A DNA stretch of 64,000 bases, taken from Streptomyces roseochromogenus subsp. oscitans DS 12.976. Its GTDB lineage: Bacteria; Actinomycetota; Actinomycetes; Streptomycetales; Streptomycetaceae. The DNA lies in contig NZ_CM002285.1 in NCBI RefSeq assembly GCF_000497445.1, forward strand, positions 123,664-187,663. Direction: 5' to 3'. The notes below the pieces were generated by a model. It saw only the letters and a program-made list of their open reading frames with translations. It did not search any database and had not been told where the DNA came from. A program made the position numbers and the translations under genes. The stretch's first letter is position 1, and each line of letters begins with the position of its first letter. This document shows, piece by piece, positions 1 to 8,257 of this stretch.

Positions 1-52
1 GGCCGGTCTGGATCGGGGCGGCCCGGTCCGCCTGTGGGCCAGTCGTCCGGGC

Positions 53-1354
53 TCATGACGCGGGCGGGATGTCGTTCGAGGCTGGTTCGGGTCCGGGCTC
101 CTCCATGCGATGGGCGGGATGCGGGGGCGGCTCGCGGCGGCGCCAGTCCTCCGGGATGACCGCGTCGAGGACGTCGTCGACCGTGATGACACCCAGGATG
201 CGGTCCTCGTCGTCGACCACCGGGACGGTGAGCAGGTTGTAGTCGGTCATGAGCAGGGCGACGTCCTCGACATCGGTCTCAGGCCCGGCCCGGACTGGGT
301 CCCGGTCCGCCACGTCGTCCAGCCGCGCGGACGGATCCGCCTGCAGCAACTCCACCACGGTGACCACGCCGAGCAGCCGCCGCTCCTCCCCCGCCAGATA
401 CACGCTGGTCAGCGCCTGCGGCTGAAAGGCAAGCGACTCCCCGGCCGCCCGCAGCGCCTCCGCGACGGTGCTGTCGCCCGCCAAGGCGAGGACGTCGAGC
501 GCCATCAGCCCTCCCGCGCTGGACGGGTTGAAGCCCATCAAGGTCAGCACCTTGGTGCGCTGCCCGGCGGGGAGCGCGTCCAGCACAGGCTGGCGCCGGC
601 TCTGCGGCAGCTCGTTGAGCGCGTCCGCGGCGTCGTCGGCGCGCATACGGGCGAGCACCTGGGCGATCTCGGCGTCGCTGCGCTCGCCCAGCAGGCGGGT
701 CTGCCAGTCCGGCTCCAGCTCCTCGAACACATCGGCTTCGAGCTCGGGGTCGGCGTGGACCGTCTGGAGGATCTCGTGCGACTCGGTGCGGTTCGCGTCC
801 TCCAGCAGATCGGCGAGGTCCGCGGGCTTGAGCCGGCCGAGGCGGGCGAACGGCCCCCGTACCCTGGCGGACCGCGCGTGCCCGATCAACGGCTCGAACG
901 ACTTCCAGTCCCGCCAGTCGGGCCAGGCGGCACGGCTCCGCAGGCGACCCCACAGGTGCGGCGGCCTCCGCGTGTCCAGGCAGGTCAGCACCCAGCGATC
1001 CAGCCGTTGCTCCAGTGCGATGTCGTACGCCCGGACCAGCTCGACATCGGCCACGTCGATGACCCGGTGGCCCAGTACGTCCGCCCGCAGCAGCACCTCG
1101 CCCTCGCGCCGCTCGAAATGGCGCAGGTCCACCCGCGGGCTCGCCAGCGTGATCCGCTCCGCGTCCAGATCGGCGACCTGCTCGGCGGGCAGGAAGACCT
1201 CGCGACCGCCCACTCGTACGACCAGCCCGGTGACCAGCGGATAGTCCCGCCCCCGCAGCCGCACGATGACATCGGCGAGCCGGCCCACCACCTCACCGTC
1301 ACCCCCGACCACCGGCGTACGGAGGAGCTGCGCGAGACGTACGACCCGATCCAC
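53..1354 (-). CDS. Soluble MgtE-domain/CBS protein
   Basis: 433 residues. Residues about 1-85 look like a PRC-barrel-type beta domain (VVGGDGEVVGRLADVIVRL), about 165-290 are the helical repeats of the MgtE N domain (MRADDAADALNELP), and about 290-410 form a CBS pair ending in GVITVDDVLDAVIPEDW. In true MgtE channels these cytoplasmic parts sense Mg2+ and gate a five-helix pore. Here the chain stops just after CBS2 and no membrane helix is visible, so it cannot be a channel alone. The start is GTG at 1354 behind a G-rich stretch. A regulatory or Mg2+/nucleotide-sensing role is inferred; a CorA-type channel and CDF transporters lie nearby at 2.8-5.8 kb. Family assignment is firm, role is not. 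Confidence 0.9.
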   Translation of the reverse strand: MDRVVRLAQLLRTPVVGGDGEVVGRLADVIVRLRGRDYPLVTGLVVRVGGREVFLPAEQVADLDAERITLASPRVDLRHFERREGEVLLRADVLGHRVIDVADVELVRAYDIALEQRLDRWVLTCLDTRRPPHLWGRLRSRAAWPDWRDWKSFEPLIGHARSARVRGPFARLGRLKPADLADLLEDANRTESHEILQTVHADPELEADVFEELEPDWQTRLLGERSDAEIAQVLARMRADDAADALNELPQSRRQPVLDALPAGQRTKVLTLMGFNPSSAGGLMALDVLALAGDSTVAEALRAAGESLAFQPQALTSVYLAGEERRLLGVVTVVELLQADPSARLDDVADRDPVRAGPETDVEDVALLMTDYNLLTVPVVDDEDRILGVITVDDVLDAVIPEDWRRREPPPHPAHRMEEPGPEPASNDIPPAS

Positions 1355-1410
1355 ACCCCCACGCTAGACACATAAACGCCAATCGCGACATAAGGGGCAA
1401 CAATGTGCTC

Positions 1411-1900
1411 TCAGTGTTGCGGGCGTACAGGTCCTTCTGTGCGCCGGGTTCGGCCCTCGCTCGCAGCAGCGGCGTAGGACCCAATGCCGGGCAGGGCGCA
1501 GGTGTGGTTGAGCACCGCGATGGACTCGGAGGCGGCCAGGAAGAACCAGGCGCCGCCACAGCTCATCATCCCGTTCCACACCAGCGGGATCATCCCGCCC
1601 GGCACGTCCAGCTGCCAGAACCGCTCCCACTTCGTCAGCCGCAACACCCGCGCCGCCTCGTCCAGTTCCCTCAGCTGGGAGATGGAAGAGGTTGATGCAC
1701 GAGGTCACCGCCACCGGCAGAAACCCGGGCACCGGCATCGACTGGAGAATGTCCGGGACGGGCAGCAGTACGCTGGACGGCGCGGTGCTCGGCAGGAACG
1801 ACGCGTTCAGCGAGGGTGCCAGCCGCAGCAGCCCGTACAGCAGCGCCACCAGCACGTCGCCGGCCACCAGGTCCACCCACCGCAACGCGAGCCGCCGCCA
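1411..1900 (-). pseudogene. Relic of a duplicated anion ABC-transporter permease
   Basis: Two pieces of one gene lie in different reading frames. The upstream piece carries DILQSMPVPGFLPVAVTSCI, typical of the membrane core of NitT/TauT-like permeases with duplicated domains (COG4986). After a frame change near 1650-1700 the second piece reads WERFWQLDVPGG, then SCGGAWFFLAASE and LPGIGSYAAAASE, the conserved EAA-loop and last-helix region of the second permease half. The N-terminal third, the middle and the C-terminus are missing, so this is a deletion relic. No partner ATPase or binding protein is nearby. Confidence 0.75.
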
Positions 1901-1903
1901 CAC

Positions 1904-2376
1904 ACCCCGGGAAACCGCCTGTCCCTGCCAACCGGGTCGCCTTTCGTCATGGCGTGCGCAAGGCCAGCAAACACCCAGCCCGGCAAAGCATGCGTCACCT
2001 GGCCCAGAGGCAGCTCGCCATGGGCAGCGAACGGCTGGTGGCTGAGGTAGCTCCGGCCGCCTGGGTCACATGGCTAATGCGTGCTGGCGTCCCATTGCGG
2101 CACAGCCGAAGAACCTCTGCGGCACCAAACCCGACGACGTCCGCGACGGCGGCCACCACCCGCACTTGGACCCAACTGGGCATGAAGTCCACCCGTTTCG
2201 GCCCTCTGCCCGCCCACATCGCCGCCCGCTGCGCACCGATCGAACTCGACCAGAACACTGGCGCCCGTCTCACTGGCATCGCCTGCGACTTCTCCGCACG
2301 TCTCCTGGAGAGTGTCTGCGGCATCGACGGCGTCTCGCCCACCAGAGGCCACTGAGCAGTGCTACCGACCGGAAGA
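1904..2376. other. Stretch with no recognisable gene
   Basis: Several overlapping open frames exist on both strands, but none has a convincing ribosome site or a protein pattern I recognise. It lies between the permease relic and the 3' end of the arsR-like gene. Confidence 0.4.
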
Positions 2377-2733
2377 TCAGTCGTGAGGCGGAAGGTGACC
2401 GATCTGGTGATCGGCGACGTTGAAAGCCTCGTCGACCAGCCGGCGCAAATGCCCGTGACGCAGGCCGTAGATCACACGACGGCCTTCCTTCCGGGTGGTC
2501 ACGAGCCCGGCCAGCCGCAGCCGGGCCAGATGCTGGCTAACCGAGGTACGCGTCGCATCGCAGGACTCGGTGAGAGTCGTCACATCCGCCTCGCCCTCCC
2601 CCAGCCGTCGCAGCAGCGCGAGCCGGGTCCGGTCGGCGAGCAGCCCCAGGACCTCCACGGCCACCGCCAGCCGTGCGCCGTCGTCTGGCTCCTGCGCATG
2701 CTGCGCACCTGATAGATGCATGCGTGCGTTCAT
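2377..2733 (-). CDS. ArsR/SmtB-family repressor
   Basis: About 118 residues from ATG at 2733; a second ATG at 2721 is equally possible. The winged helix-turn-helix is clear: LLADRTRLALLRRLGEGEAD, then the recognition helix RTSVSQHLARLRLAGLV and the wing TTRKEGRRVIYGL. The C-terminus keeps His residues (HGHLRRLVDEAFNVADHQIGH), the place where CzrA/NmtR-type members bind Zn or Ni. It is divergent from a CDF metal exporter at 2811, the classic arrangement for a metal-responsive repressor of an efflux gene. The start region overlaps an inverted repeat (2725-2738), suggesting autoregulation. Metal identity is inferred. Confidence 0.9.
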   Translation of the reverse strand: MNARMHLSGAQHAQEPDDGARLAVAVEVLGLLADRTRLALLRRLGEGEADVTTLTESCDATRTSVSQHLARLRLAGLVTTRKEGRRVIYGLRHGHLRRLVDEAFNVADHQIGHLPPHD

Positions 2734-2738
2734 ACGCA
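2725..2738. promoter_or_regulatory. Putative ArsR operator TGCGT-N4-ACGCA
   Basis: Perfect inverted repeat TGCGTTCATACGCA that includes one possible start codon of the repressor and lies 73 bp before the CDF gene start. Position and symmetry fit an ArsR-type operator controlling both divergent genes; binding is inferred. Confidence 0.5.
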
Positions 2739-2810
2739 CATAATGGGTGGGGCAGCGACCTGAAGTCCAGTTCCGACCCAGACGCCGTGAGCACGAGAGG
2801 TGCACCGAAC

Positions 2811-3962
2811 GTGAGCGAGCAGCACCACAACCACCAGCACTACGGCCGCACCCACACCCACGCACCGCACGACCACGAACACGGCACGCACCAGCACGAG
2901 CACCAGCACGGCGACCACACTCATGACGACCAGCACGTCCACGGGGACACCCATCACCATGCGCATGACGCCGGCGGGTGGGCCCGGCTGCGGCACCAGC
3001 TCGCCCACATGGTCACTCCGCACAGTCACGAGGCGATGGACAAGGTCGACTCCGCGATGGAGACCTCCCGGGAGGGCATGCGCACTCTGTGGCTGTCCCT
3101 GGGCATTCTGGGCCTGACCACTGTGGTCCAGGCTGTGATCGTGGCGGTGTCGGGGTCGGTCGCGCTGCTGGGCGACACCATCCACAACGCCGCCGACGCC
3201 CTGACCGCCGTCCCTCTCGGCATCGCCTTCGTTCTCGGCCGCCGAGCCGCGAACCGCCGCTACACCTACGGCTACGGCCGCGCCGAGGACCTGGCCGGCA
3301 TCGCCATCGTCCTCACCATCGCCGCCTCCTCCACCCTGGCCGCCTACGAGGCGGTCGACCGGCTGCTGCACCCGCGCGACGTCACCCACCTGTGGGCCGT
3401 CGCGATCGCCGCGCTGGTCGGGTTCATCGGCAATGAGTGGGTGGCCCGCTACCGGATCACCACCGGCCGCAGGATCGGCTCTGCCGCGCTCGTCGCCGAC
3501 GGCCTGCACGCCCGCACCGACGGCTTCACCTCCCTCGCGGTGCTCCTCGGCGCCGGCGGAGTCGCGATCGGCTGGCGCTGGGCCGACCCGGTCGTCGGCC
3601 TGCTGATCACGGTGGCGATCCTGATGGTCCTCAAAGACGCCGCCCGTGAGGTGTACCGGCGCCTCATGGACTCCGTCGACCCGGGGCTCGTCGACACCGC
3701 CGAGGACGCGCTGGGCGAGGTCGACGGCGTACTCGGCGTCGGCCAGGTGCGGATGCGGTGGATCGGCCACGCACTGCGCGCCGAGGCCGACATCGTCGTC
3801 GACCCGCACCTGACGGTGGTCCAGGCCCACGCGCTCGCGGTCGACGCCGAGCACGCCCTCATCCACGCCGTCCCCCGGCTGACCGCCGCCACCGTCCACA
3901 CCGACCACACCCCGCACGGCACCGACCCCCACCGCGCACTGGCCCATCACGCCCGCCCCTGA
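2811..3962 (+). CDS. CDF-family heavy-metal (Zn2+-type) exporter
   Basis: 383 residues from GTG 2811, preceded by GAGAGG with good spacing. The first ~55 residues are extremely His/Asp-rich (HHNHQHYGRTHTHAPHDHEH), a metal-collecting tail. Six helices follow. The membrane metal site shows HxxxD in TM2 (HNAADALTAVPLG) and HxxxD in TM5 (DGLHARTDGFTSL), the two-His two-Asp set typical of Zn2+/Cd2+ CDF exporters. The C-terminal cytoplasmic ferredoxin-like domain is present (DGVLGVGQVRMRWIGHALRA). It acts in the plasma membrane as a proton-coupled efflux pump. The divergent ArsR gene is its likely repressor, and a second CDF-like gene follows 53 bp downstream. Confidence 0.93.
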   Translation: MSEQHHNHQHYGRTHTHAPHDHEHGTHQHEHQHGDHTHDDQHVHGDTHHHAHDAGGWARLRHQLAHMVTPHSHEAMDKVDSAMETSREGMRTLWLSLGILGLTTVVQAVIVAVSGSVALLGDTIHNAADALTAVPLGIAFVLGRRAANRRYTYGYGRAEDLAGIAIVLTIAASSTLAAYEAVDRLLHPRDVTHLWAVAIAALVGFIGNEWVARYRITTGRRIGSAALVADGLHARTDGFTSLAVLLGAGGVAIGWRWADPVVGLLITVAILMVLKDAAREVYRRLMDSVDPGLVDTAEDALGEVDGVLGVGQVRMRWIGHALRAEADIVVDPHLTVVQAHALAVDAEHALIHAVPRLTAATVHTDHTPHGTDPHRALAHHARP

Positions 3963-4015
3963 CCCCCATCGACACCTGTTCCCGGCCACCTCCCGCGCCC
4001 GACCGGAGCCCTCCC

Positions 4016-4618
4016 GTGACCACCTCGAGCACTCCCGCTCAGCCGTCCGCCCTCCTGCGGCGCGGTTTCGCCCTGGAATACGCCACCCTGGGCTGGAACG
4101 TGATCGGCATCATCGTGCTGGCCATCGCCGCGATCAGCGCCCGATCCGTTGCGCTGGCCGGGTTCGGTCTGGACTCCCTGATCGAGATCGGCGCCTCCAC
4201 CGTGGTGATCTGGGAGCTGTCCAGCACCGGAGAGGACCGCCGACGCCGGGCCCTACCGCTGATCGGCGCGGGCTTCGCCGCCCTCGCCCTCTACCTGCTG
4301 GTGCAATCCACGCTCGTTCTGGCCACCGGCTTCCGCCCGCACCACTCCGCCCTGGGCATCGGCTGGACCGCGATCACCGCCGCCGTCATGTTCGCCCTCG
4401 CCGCAGGCAAGGCCCGCACCGGCGCCGCACTGGGCAACCCCGTGCTGACCACCGAGGGCCGCGTCACCCTCATCGACGGCCTGCTCGCCACCGCCGTACT
4501 GCTGGGCCTCCTGCTCAACGCCACAGCTGACTGGTGGTGGGCCGACCCGGCCGCCGGATACGTCCTGGTCTACTACGCGCTGCGCGAGGTGAAGGACATC
4601 TTCGCCGCCGACCACTGA
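4016..4618 (+). CDS. Short CDF-like cation transporter
   Basis: 200 residues from GTG 4016. It is made of about five to six hydrophobic helices (GWNVIGIIVLAIAAISARS; AVLLGLLLNATADWWWADPA) and keeps the CDF-like TM2 signature GFGLDSLIEIGASTVVIWEL. The cytoplasmic C-terminal domain of full CDF proteins is absent, so it is about two thirds of normal length. It probably forms an operon with the upstream exporter. Transport of a divalent cation is likely; direction and substrate cannot be read from the sequence. Confidence 0.85.
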   Translation: MTTSSTPAQPSALLRRGFALEYATLGWNVIGIIVLAIAAISARSVALAGFGLDSLIEIGASTVVIWELSSTGEDRRRRALPLIGAGFAALALYLLVQSTLVLATGFRPHHSALGIGWTAITAAVMFALAAGKARTGAALGNPVLTTEGRVTLIDGLLATAVLLGLLLNATADWWWADPAAGYVLVYYALREVKDIFAADH

Positions 4619-4688
4619 CACACGACCACCGACCCTCGCTTCACCCGGCCCTGGCACACTGTCCGGACCCGGCGAAGGAGGACCCCGC

Positions 4689-5786
4689 ATGTCGATGGCC
4701 GACAACCTGCGCAAAGTGGCCGGCCTCACGCGACGCGGCCACCACCGAGTGGATCTGAGCCACCCGGCCCGCTCCCCGCTCGGCTCCTCCGTCGTCAACT
4801 GTGTCCTCTACCGCGACGGCGTTCGGCAACCCGGCACGGAGACGGTCGAGGAGGCCGTGCACCAGGTACGCAGGCACGGCCACGACTTCGTATGGCTGGG
4901 CCTGCACGAACCCACCGAGACGGAGTTCGCGCGCGTCGCCGACCTCTTCGACCTGCATCCCCTCGCCGTCGAGGACGCGGTACTGGCCCACCAGCGCCCC
5001 AAGCTGGAGCAGTACGGCGACGTCCTGTTCGCCGTCTTCAAGACGGTCACCTACGTCGAGCACGAGCAGCTCACCTCCACCAGTGAGGTCGTCGACACCG
5101 GCGAGATCATGGTGTTCACCGGCCCTGACTTCGTCGTCACCGTCCGCCACGGCCGCCACGGCTCGCTCGGCCCTCTGCGCGAGGACCTGGAGGCCGAGGC
5201 CGAGCGACTGGCCCAGGGCCCCTCCGTGGTGCTGCACGCGATCGCGGACCACGTCGTGGACGACTACGTGACCGTCGCTGACGCCGTCCAGGAAGACATC
5301 GACGCGGTCGAGACCGAGGTCTTCTCCCCGAAAGCCGGTCACACCGTGGACGCCGGCCGCATATACCAGCTCAAGCGCGAACTCCTGGAACTCAAACGGG
5401 TCGTGGTCCCCCTCGGCCGCCCCCTGGAGAGGCTCTCCACGCAGCCGCTGCGCGCCATCGACCCCGCGATACGCGCCTACTTCCGCGACGTCGCCGACCA
5501 CCAGGCGCGCGTCACCGACCAGATCACCGGCTTCGACGCCCTGATCGACTCCATCCTCCAGGCCCACCTCGCCCAGGTCGCCGTCGCCCAGAACGACGAC
5601 GCCCGCAAGATCACCGCCTGGGCCGCGATCATCGCCGTACCCACCATGGTGTGCGGCGTCTACGGCATGAACTTCGACCACATGCCAGAACTCCACTGGC
5701 GCTTCGGCTACCCCCTCGTCCTCGGTGTCATCGCCACCGCCTGCTTCCTCCTCCACCGCGGCTTCAAGCGCAACGGATGGCTCTGA
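4689..5786 (+). CDS. corA: CorA-family magnesium/cobalt channel
   Basis: 365 residues from ATG 4689 with a strong AAGGAGG site. The long charged N-terminal domain (~1-300) ends in the stalk helix that leads to TM1, then the diagnostic GMN motif (CGVYGMNFDHMPEL) and TM2 (LVLGVIATACFLL), ending in the basic tail KRNGWL. CorA proteins are homopentameric Mg2+ channels of the plasma membrane. It follows the two CDF genes on the same strand with a 70-bp gap, so it may be co-transcribed or have its own promoter. Family assignment is firm. Confidence 0.95.
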   Translation: MSMADNLRKVAGLTRRGHHRVDLSHPARSPLGSSVVNCVLYRDGVRQPGTETVEEAVHQVRRHGHDFVWLGLHEPTETEFARVADLFDLHPLAVEDAVLAHQRPKLEQYGDVLFAVFKTVTYVEHEQLTSTSEVVDTGEIMVFTGPDFVVTVRHGRHGSLGPLREDLEAEAERLAQGPSVVLHAIADHVVDDYVTVADAVQEDIDAVETEVFSPKAGHTVDAGRIYQLKRELLELKRVVVPLGRPLERLSTQPLRAIDPAIRAYFRDVADHQARVTDQITGFDALIDSILQAHLAQVAVAQNDDARKITAWAAIIAVPTMVCGVYGMNFDHMPELHWRFGYPLVLGVIATACFLLHRGFKRNGWL

Positions 5787-5805
5787 CATCGGCCGTATCC
5801 GCAGG

Positions 5806-6327
5806 TCAGCGACCATTTTCCGGGCGCCTGTCCGGCGGATCCGACCCCGAATCCGGCACACGTGCGCACTCGTCGCGAACGTCCCGGAACACCACTTCAC
5901 CATGCCTGGCTTCGGCGGCGTCGACGATCAGATGTGCCGCTTGTGGGGGGAGAGCCAGGTTCCTCTCCAGCCATGCGGCGGTCATCCCGTGGGCATGGGT
6001 GGCCAGAACCCAAGCCGCGTAGAGCCGATCCGGGGACGGCGCGTCCTGGGCCTTGAAGGCGGCTCGGACCGCGTCCTCCGGGAAGCCGTCCAGGGTGTGG
6101 GCGGTGAACCATGACGCGTCGACCGACTCGGCGCCCCGGCTCCGCGGACGCCTGAGCGACCGGAAATGAACCTGCCGTACCCGTGTGCCGACGATCAGGG
6201 CGACAAAAGCGACCAACAGCACGACAGCGGCCACGCCGATGCGATCGGCAGCGGGGATCCTCGTCCACACCGGCGGCAGGAAAGCCACCGTACGGCCGAC
6301 GTGATCAAGGCTGAGCAAGATCCACAT
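5806..6327 (-). CDS. Small membrane-anchored protein of unknown function
   Basis: 173 residues. ATG 6327 is preferred because GGGGAGG sits five bases before it; an upstream TTG is too close to that site. One membrane helix (IGVAAVVLLVAFVALIVGT) is followed by a basic linker and a soluble helical domain (SWFTAHTLDGFPEDAVRAAF; AAWVLATHAHGMTAAWLERN) ending in an Asp/Arg-rich tail. I do not recognise the family. It converges on corA with a 19-bp gap. An upstream short frame (6327-6557) ends in a TGATG overlap with this start, so coupling to a small peptide is possible. Confidence 0.7.
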   Translation of the reverse strand: MWILLSLDHVGRTVAFLPPVWTRIPAADRIGVAAVVLLVAFVALIVGTRVRQVHFRSLRRPRSRGAESVDASWFTAHTLDGFPEDAVRAAFKAQDAPSPDRLYAAWVLATHAHGMTAAWLERNLALPPQAAHLIVDAAEARHGEVVFRDVRDECARVPDSGSDPPDRRPENGR

Positions 6328-6734
6328 CAATGCCTCCCCTCACCTCCATCCTCGCTCCGCAACCGGCAGCCGACGAGCAGGCCGGGAAGCCTTCTACGGG
6401 ATCCATACGCTGTTGGGCCATGGCCGCGAGCGAGCGCACGCAGCGTCTCAACCAGGACGCGAGCCGTCAGCTGCGGCGAACGACGGTGAGTCTGCCCTCC
6501 GCACTCTCCTTGGGCAGGGTGCGGAGTGGCACCGGGACTGGTGAGGCGAGTGACCATGCGAATGCGGCCCCCAGGTCGTGGGGGAACGCCGGCGCTCAAG
6601 CCGGCACACCACCGATACGGCACGCCGAGGAGCGGGTTTCCGCCGCCCACACCTGCCAGCCAACCAGGTCAGGGCATCCCCCGCAGTCCGTCCAAGCTCT
6701 GCTGACAGGCGGGATGGGCGGCCTGAGCGGAGTT
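6328..6734. other. Mostly unassigned; possible small coupled frame on minus strand
   Basis: A minus-strand frame from ATG 6557 to 6327 would encode 76 residues and overlaps the next start as TGATG. Its composition (Arg/Gly-rich) is not clearly protein-like, so it is not called as a gene. Nothing else is recognised. Confidence 0.25.
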
Positions 6735-6960
6735 CAGGCAGGGCAGTTCACAGTTGGGATGCCCATGCCGTACGCCTCGCACAGGATGAGCAGCGCCAGG
6801 GTGCCGGATAGCCGGTCTGCGCCTTGACCGCCTGCGCGTCGATGAAGCCGAGGCCCCACGTCTCGGCGATGTGCGGGGTCTGGTATCTGTCGGCGAGGCG
6901 TCCCTGCTGGGTGTGCGCCCCACAGGGCGGCGCGTCCTTCAGGGACCCGGATGTGCCGAC
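6735..6960 (-). pseudogene. Possible relic of a flavoprotein (PPC decarboxylase-like)
   Basis: One minus frame reads IAETWGLGFIDAQAVKAQTG and, after a shift, another reads TLALLILCEAYGMGIPTVNC. The second string resembles the nucleotide-binding end of actinobacterial flavoproteins of the phosphopantothenoylcysteine decarboxylase type. Only about 70 residues remain and the frame is broken. The match is from memory of the family and is tentative. Confidence 0.35.
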
Positions 6961-7182
6961 GCATGAGGGGACGGACCGCACGCCGGTTGCGGAACCGGGC
7001 GGACCGGATACCCCCGACCGCTCAGACCCGCAACCTACAGCCGACCCGTGGCCTGTTCTGGCACCTCGCCCCGGCACCACCGCCGAACGGAACGTCTGGT
7101 CCACTACGGCTTCACCGGCACAGGCATGTGGATCCCACCCACCAGGGGGCGGTGTGCAGTACTCCTGACCGAGAGAACCATC

Positions 7183-7361
7183 ATGGCCGATCACCGGCAG
7201 GGCGCCGCGCCGGACGACGGGTTCCTGTCGCAGGCGCCGGAGGCTCGTCGTGCGAGCGCGCACGACACGGCACGGCTCGCGCTGGCGCTCGGTGCTCTCG
7301 GCGTGGTCACCCGCACCCCGTCCCGGTCAGCACGCAGAAGGTGTACGGCGTGGTGTCGGGC
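7183..7361 (+). pseudogene. 5' gene fragment cut off at an IS3 relic
   Basis: ATG 7183 has a GAGAGAACC stretch ahead and codes for MADHRQGAAPDDGFLSQAPE, then a helix-like segment (ARLALALGALGVV). The frame then enters the minus-strand transposase fragment starting at 7362 and ends at 7434. It looks like the start of a gene truncated by the insertion; the family is not recognisable. Confidence 0.35.
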
Positions 7362-7715
7362 TTACTCGATGGGCAGTTTCAGTTCCTCGCGCCGCTGGCC
7401 CGTCGCGGATTCCGGGTGGGATCGCCAGTCGTAGTAGCCGGAACTGGAGACGCCGAGTCTGTCGCACATGAACTCGACGCTGTATGCGCACTCCGTAGTG
7501 TCGAGCCGCATCTCGACGATGAACTCGTACTTGCTTGCAACTTCCATCTCCGGCTCACGGTTGCGTCGTTCGAGTTCCTTCAGGCGCGCCCGCTCGATCA
7601 CCGTCAGTTCCGCGTTGGGAGCCGGTTCCTGTTGCTTCTTGACCCAGCCGCGCAGCGTCTCCGGATTCAGCTCAGGCTCCCGGGCGACTTCGGAGACCGT
7701 CCTGCATGACCTCAA
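7362..7715 (-). mobile_element. IS3-family transposase fragment (OrfA fused to start of OrfB)
   Basis: The minus frame holds OrfA helix-turn-helix residues (VSEVAREPELNPETLRGWVK) and a short coiled segment (RLKELERRNREPEMEVASKY) running straight into the start of OrfB (CDRLGVSSSGYYDWRSHPES). The rest of OrfB, including the DDE domain, is missing. Normally OrfA and OrfB are joined by programmed frameshifting; here they are in one frame after loss of the coding junction. It cannot transpose. Confidence 0.8.
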
Positions 7716-7894
7716 CACGACCCCCCATCCCGCGGGCGGCGGCTGTGCCCAGGAGGGCTGACGCGTCGATCCCTGCGAGCCCGGCCAGCGGTGAGCCCGG
7801 CACCTCGATAGCACAGGACTCCTTGGGTCTGACGCCTACACTGGGCGGGCGCATGTGCGGCGGCTGCGAAGTGTGGGCGGGACGGGAGAGGACT

Positions 7895-8257
7895 GTGGCG
7901 GAGAACGTCGGTGGCTTCGAGGACCCGTCGGCCGAGGTGCTGGCGGCAGCTGCCAGCGCGTTCGGACTGCTCGCCTCGGCCGTGCGGCTCCACCTGATGT
8001 GGGCGCTGTCGCAGGGGGAGAGTGATGTCACGCACCTCGCCGACCGGGTGGGTGGTGCCCTGCCCGCGGTAAGCCAGCATCTGGCGAAGCTGAAGCTCGC
8101 CGGGCTCGTGCGCTCGCGCCGTGCGGGTCGGCGGCAGGTCTATTACATCGACGATCCGGATGTCGTGACGCTGGTGCGGGTGATGATCGGGCAGTTGACG
8201 GCACGCTCGCGGCACTCTTCCGCGCAGGTACGAGTCCTGCACGGGACCGGTGGCTGA
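7895..8257 (+). CDS. ArsR-family regulator coupled to a P-type ATPase relic
   Basis: 120 residues from GTG 7895 behind GGGAGAGG; an ATG at 7853 is the alternative. The winged helix is clear: LLASAVRLHLMWALSQGESD, then LPAVSQHLAKLKLAGLVRSR and RRAGRRQVYYIDDPDVV. No Cys pair or obvious metal site is visible. The stop overlaps the GTG of the next frame (GTGGCTGA at 8250-8257), so it was translationally coupled to the MgtA-type ATPase and probably repressed it. A close paralogue lies at 15866. With the ATPase broken, any remaining targets are elsewhere; the GTTGC-N8-GCAAC sites are candidates. Confidence 0.9.
   Translation: MAENVGGFEDPSAEVLAAAASAFGLLASAVRLHLMWALSQGESDVTHLADRVGGALPAVSQHLAKLKLAGLVRSRRAGRRQVYYIDDPDVVTLVRVMIGQLTARSRHSSAQVRVLHGTGG

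Noticed and set aside
110..1375. Long plus-strand open frames opposite the MgtE-domain gene
   Set aside because: They are antisense shadows caused by high GC; no ribosome site or protein pattern, while the minus-strand gene is clear.
2730..3989. 419-residue minus-strand frame opposite the CDF exporter
   Set aside because: Antisense shadow; composition is Asp/Val/Gly-rich low complexity from reversed His codons.
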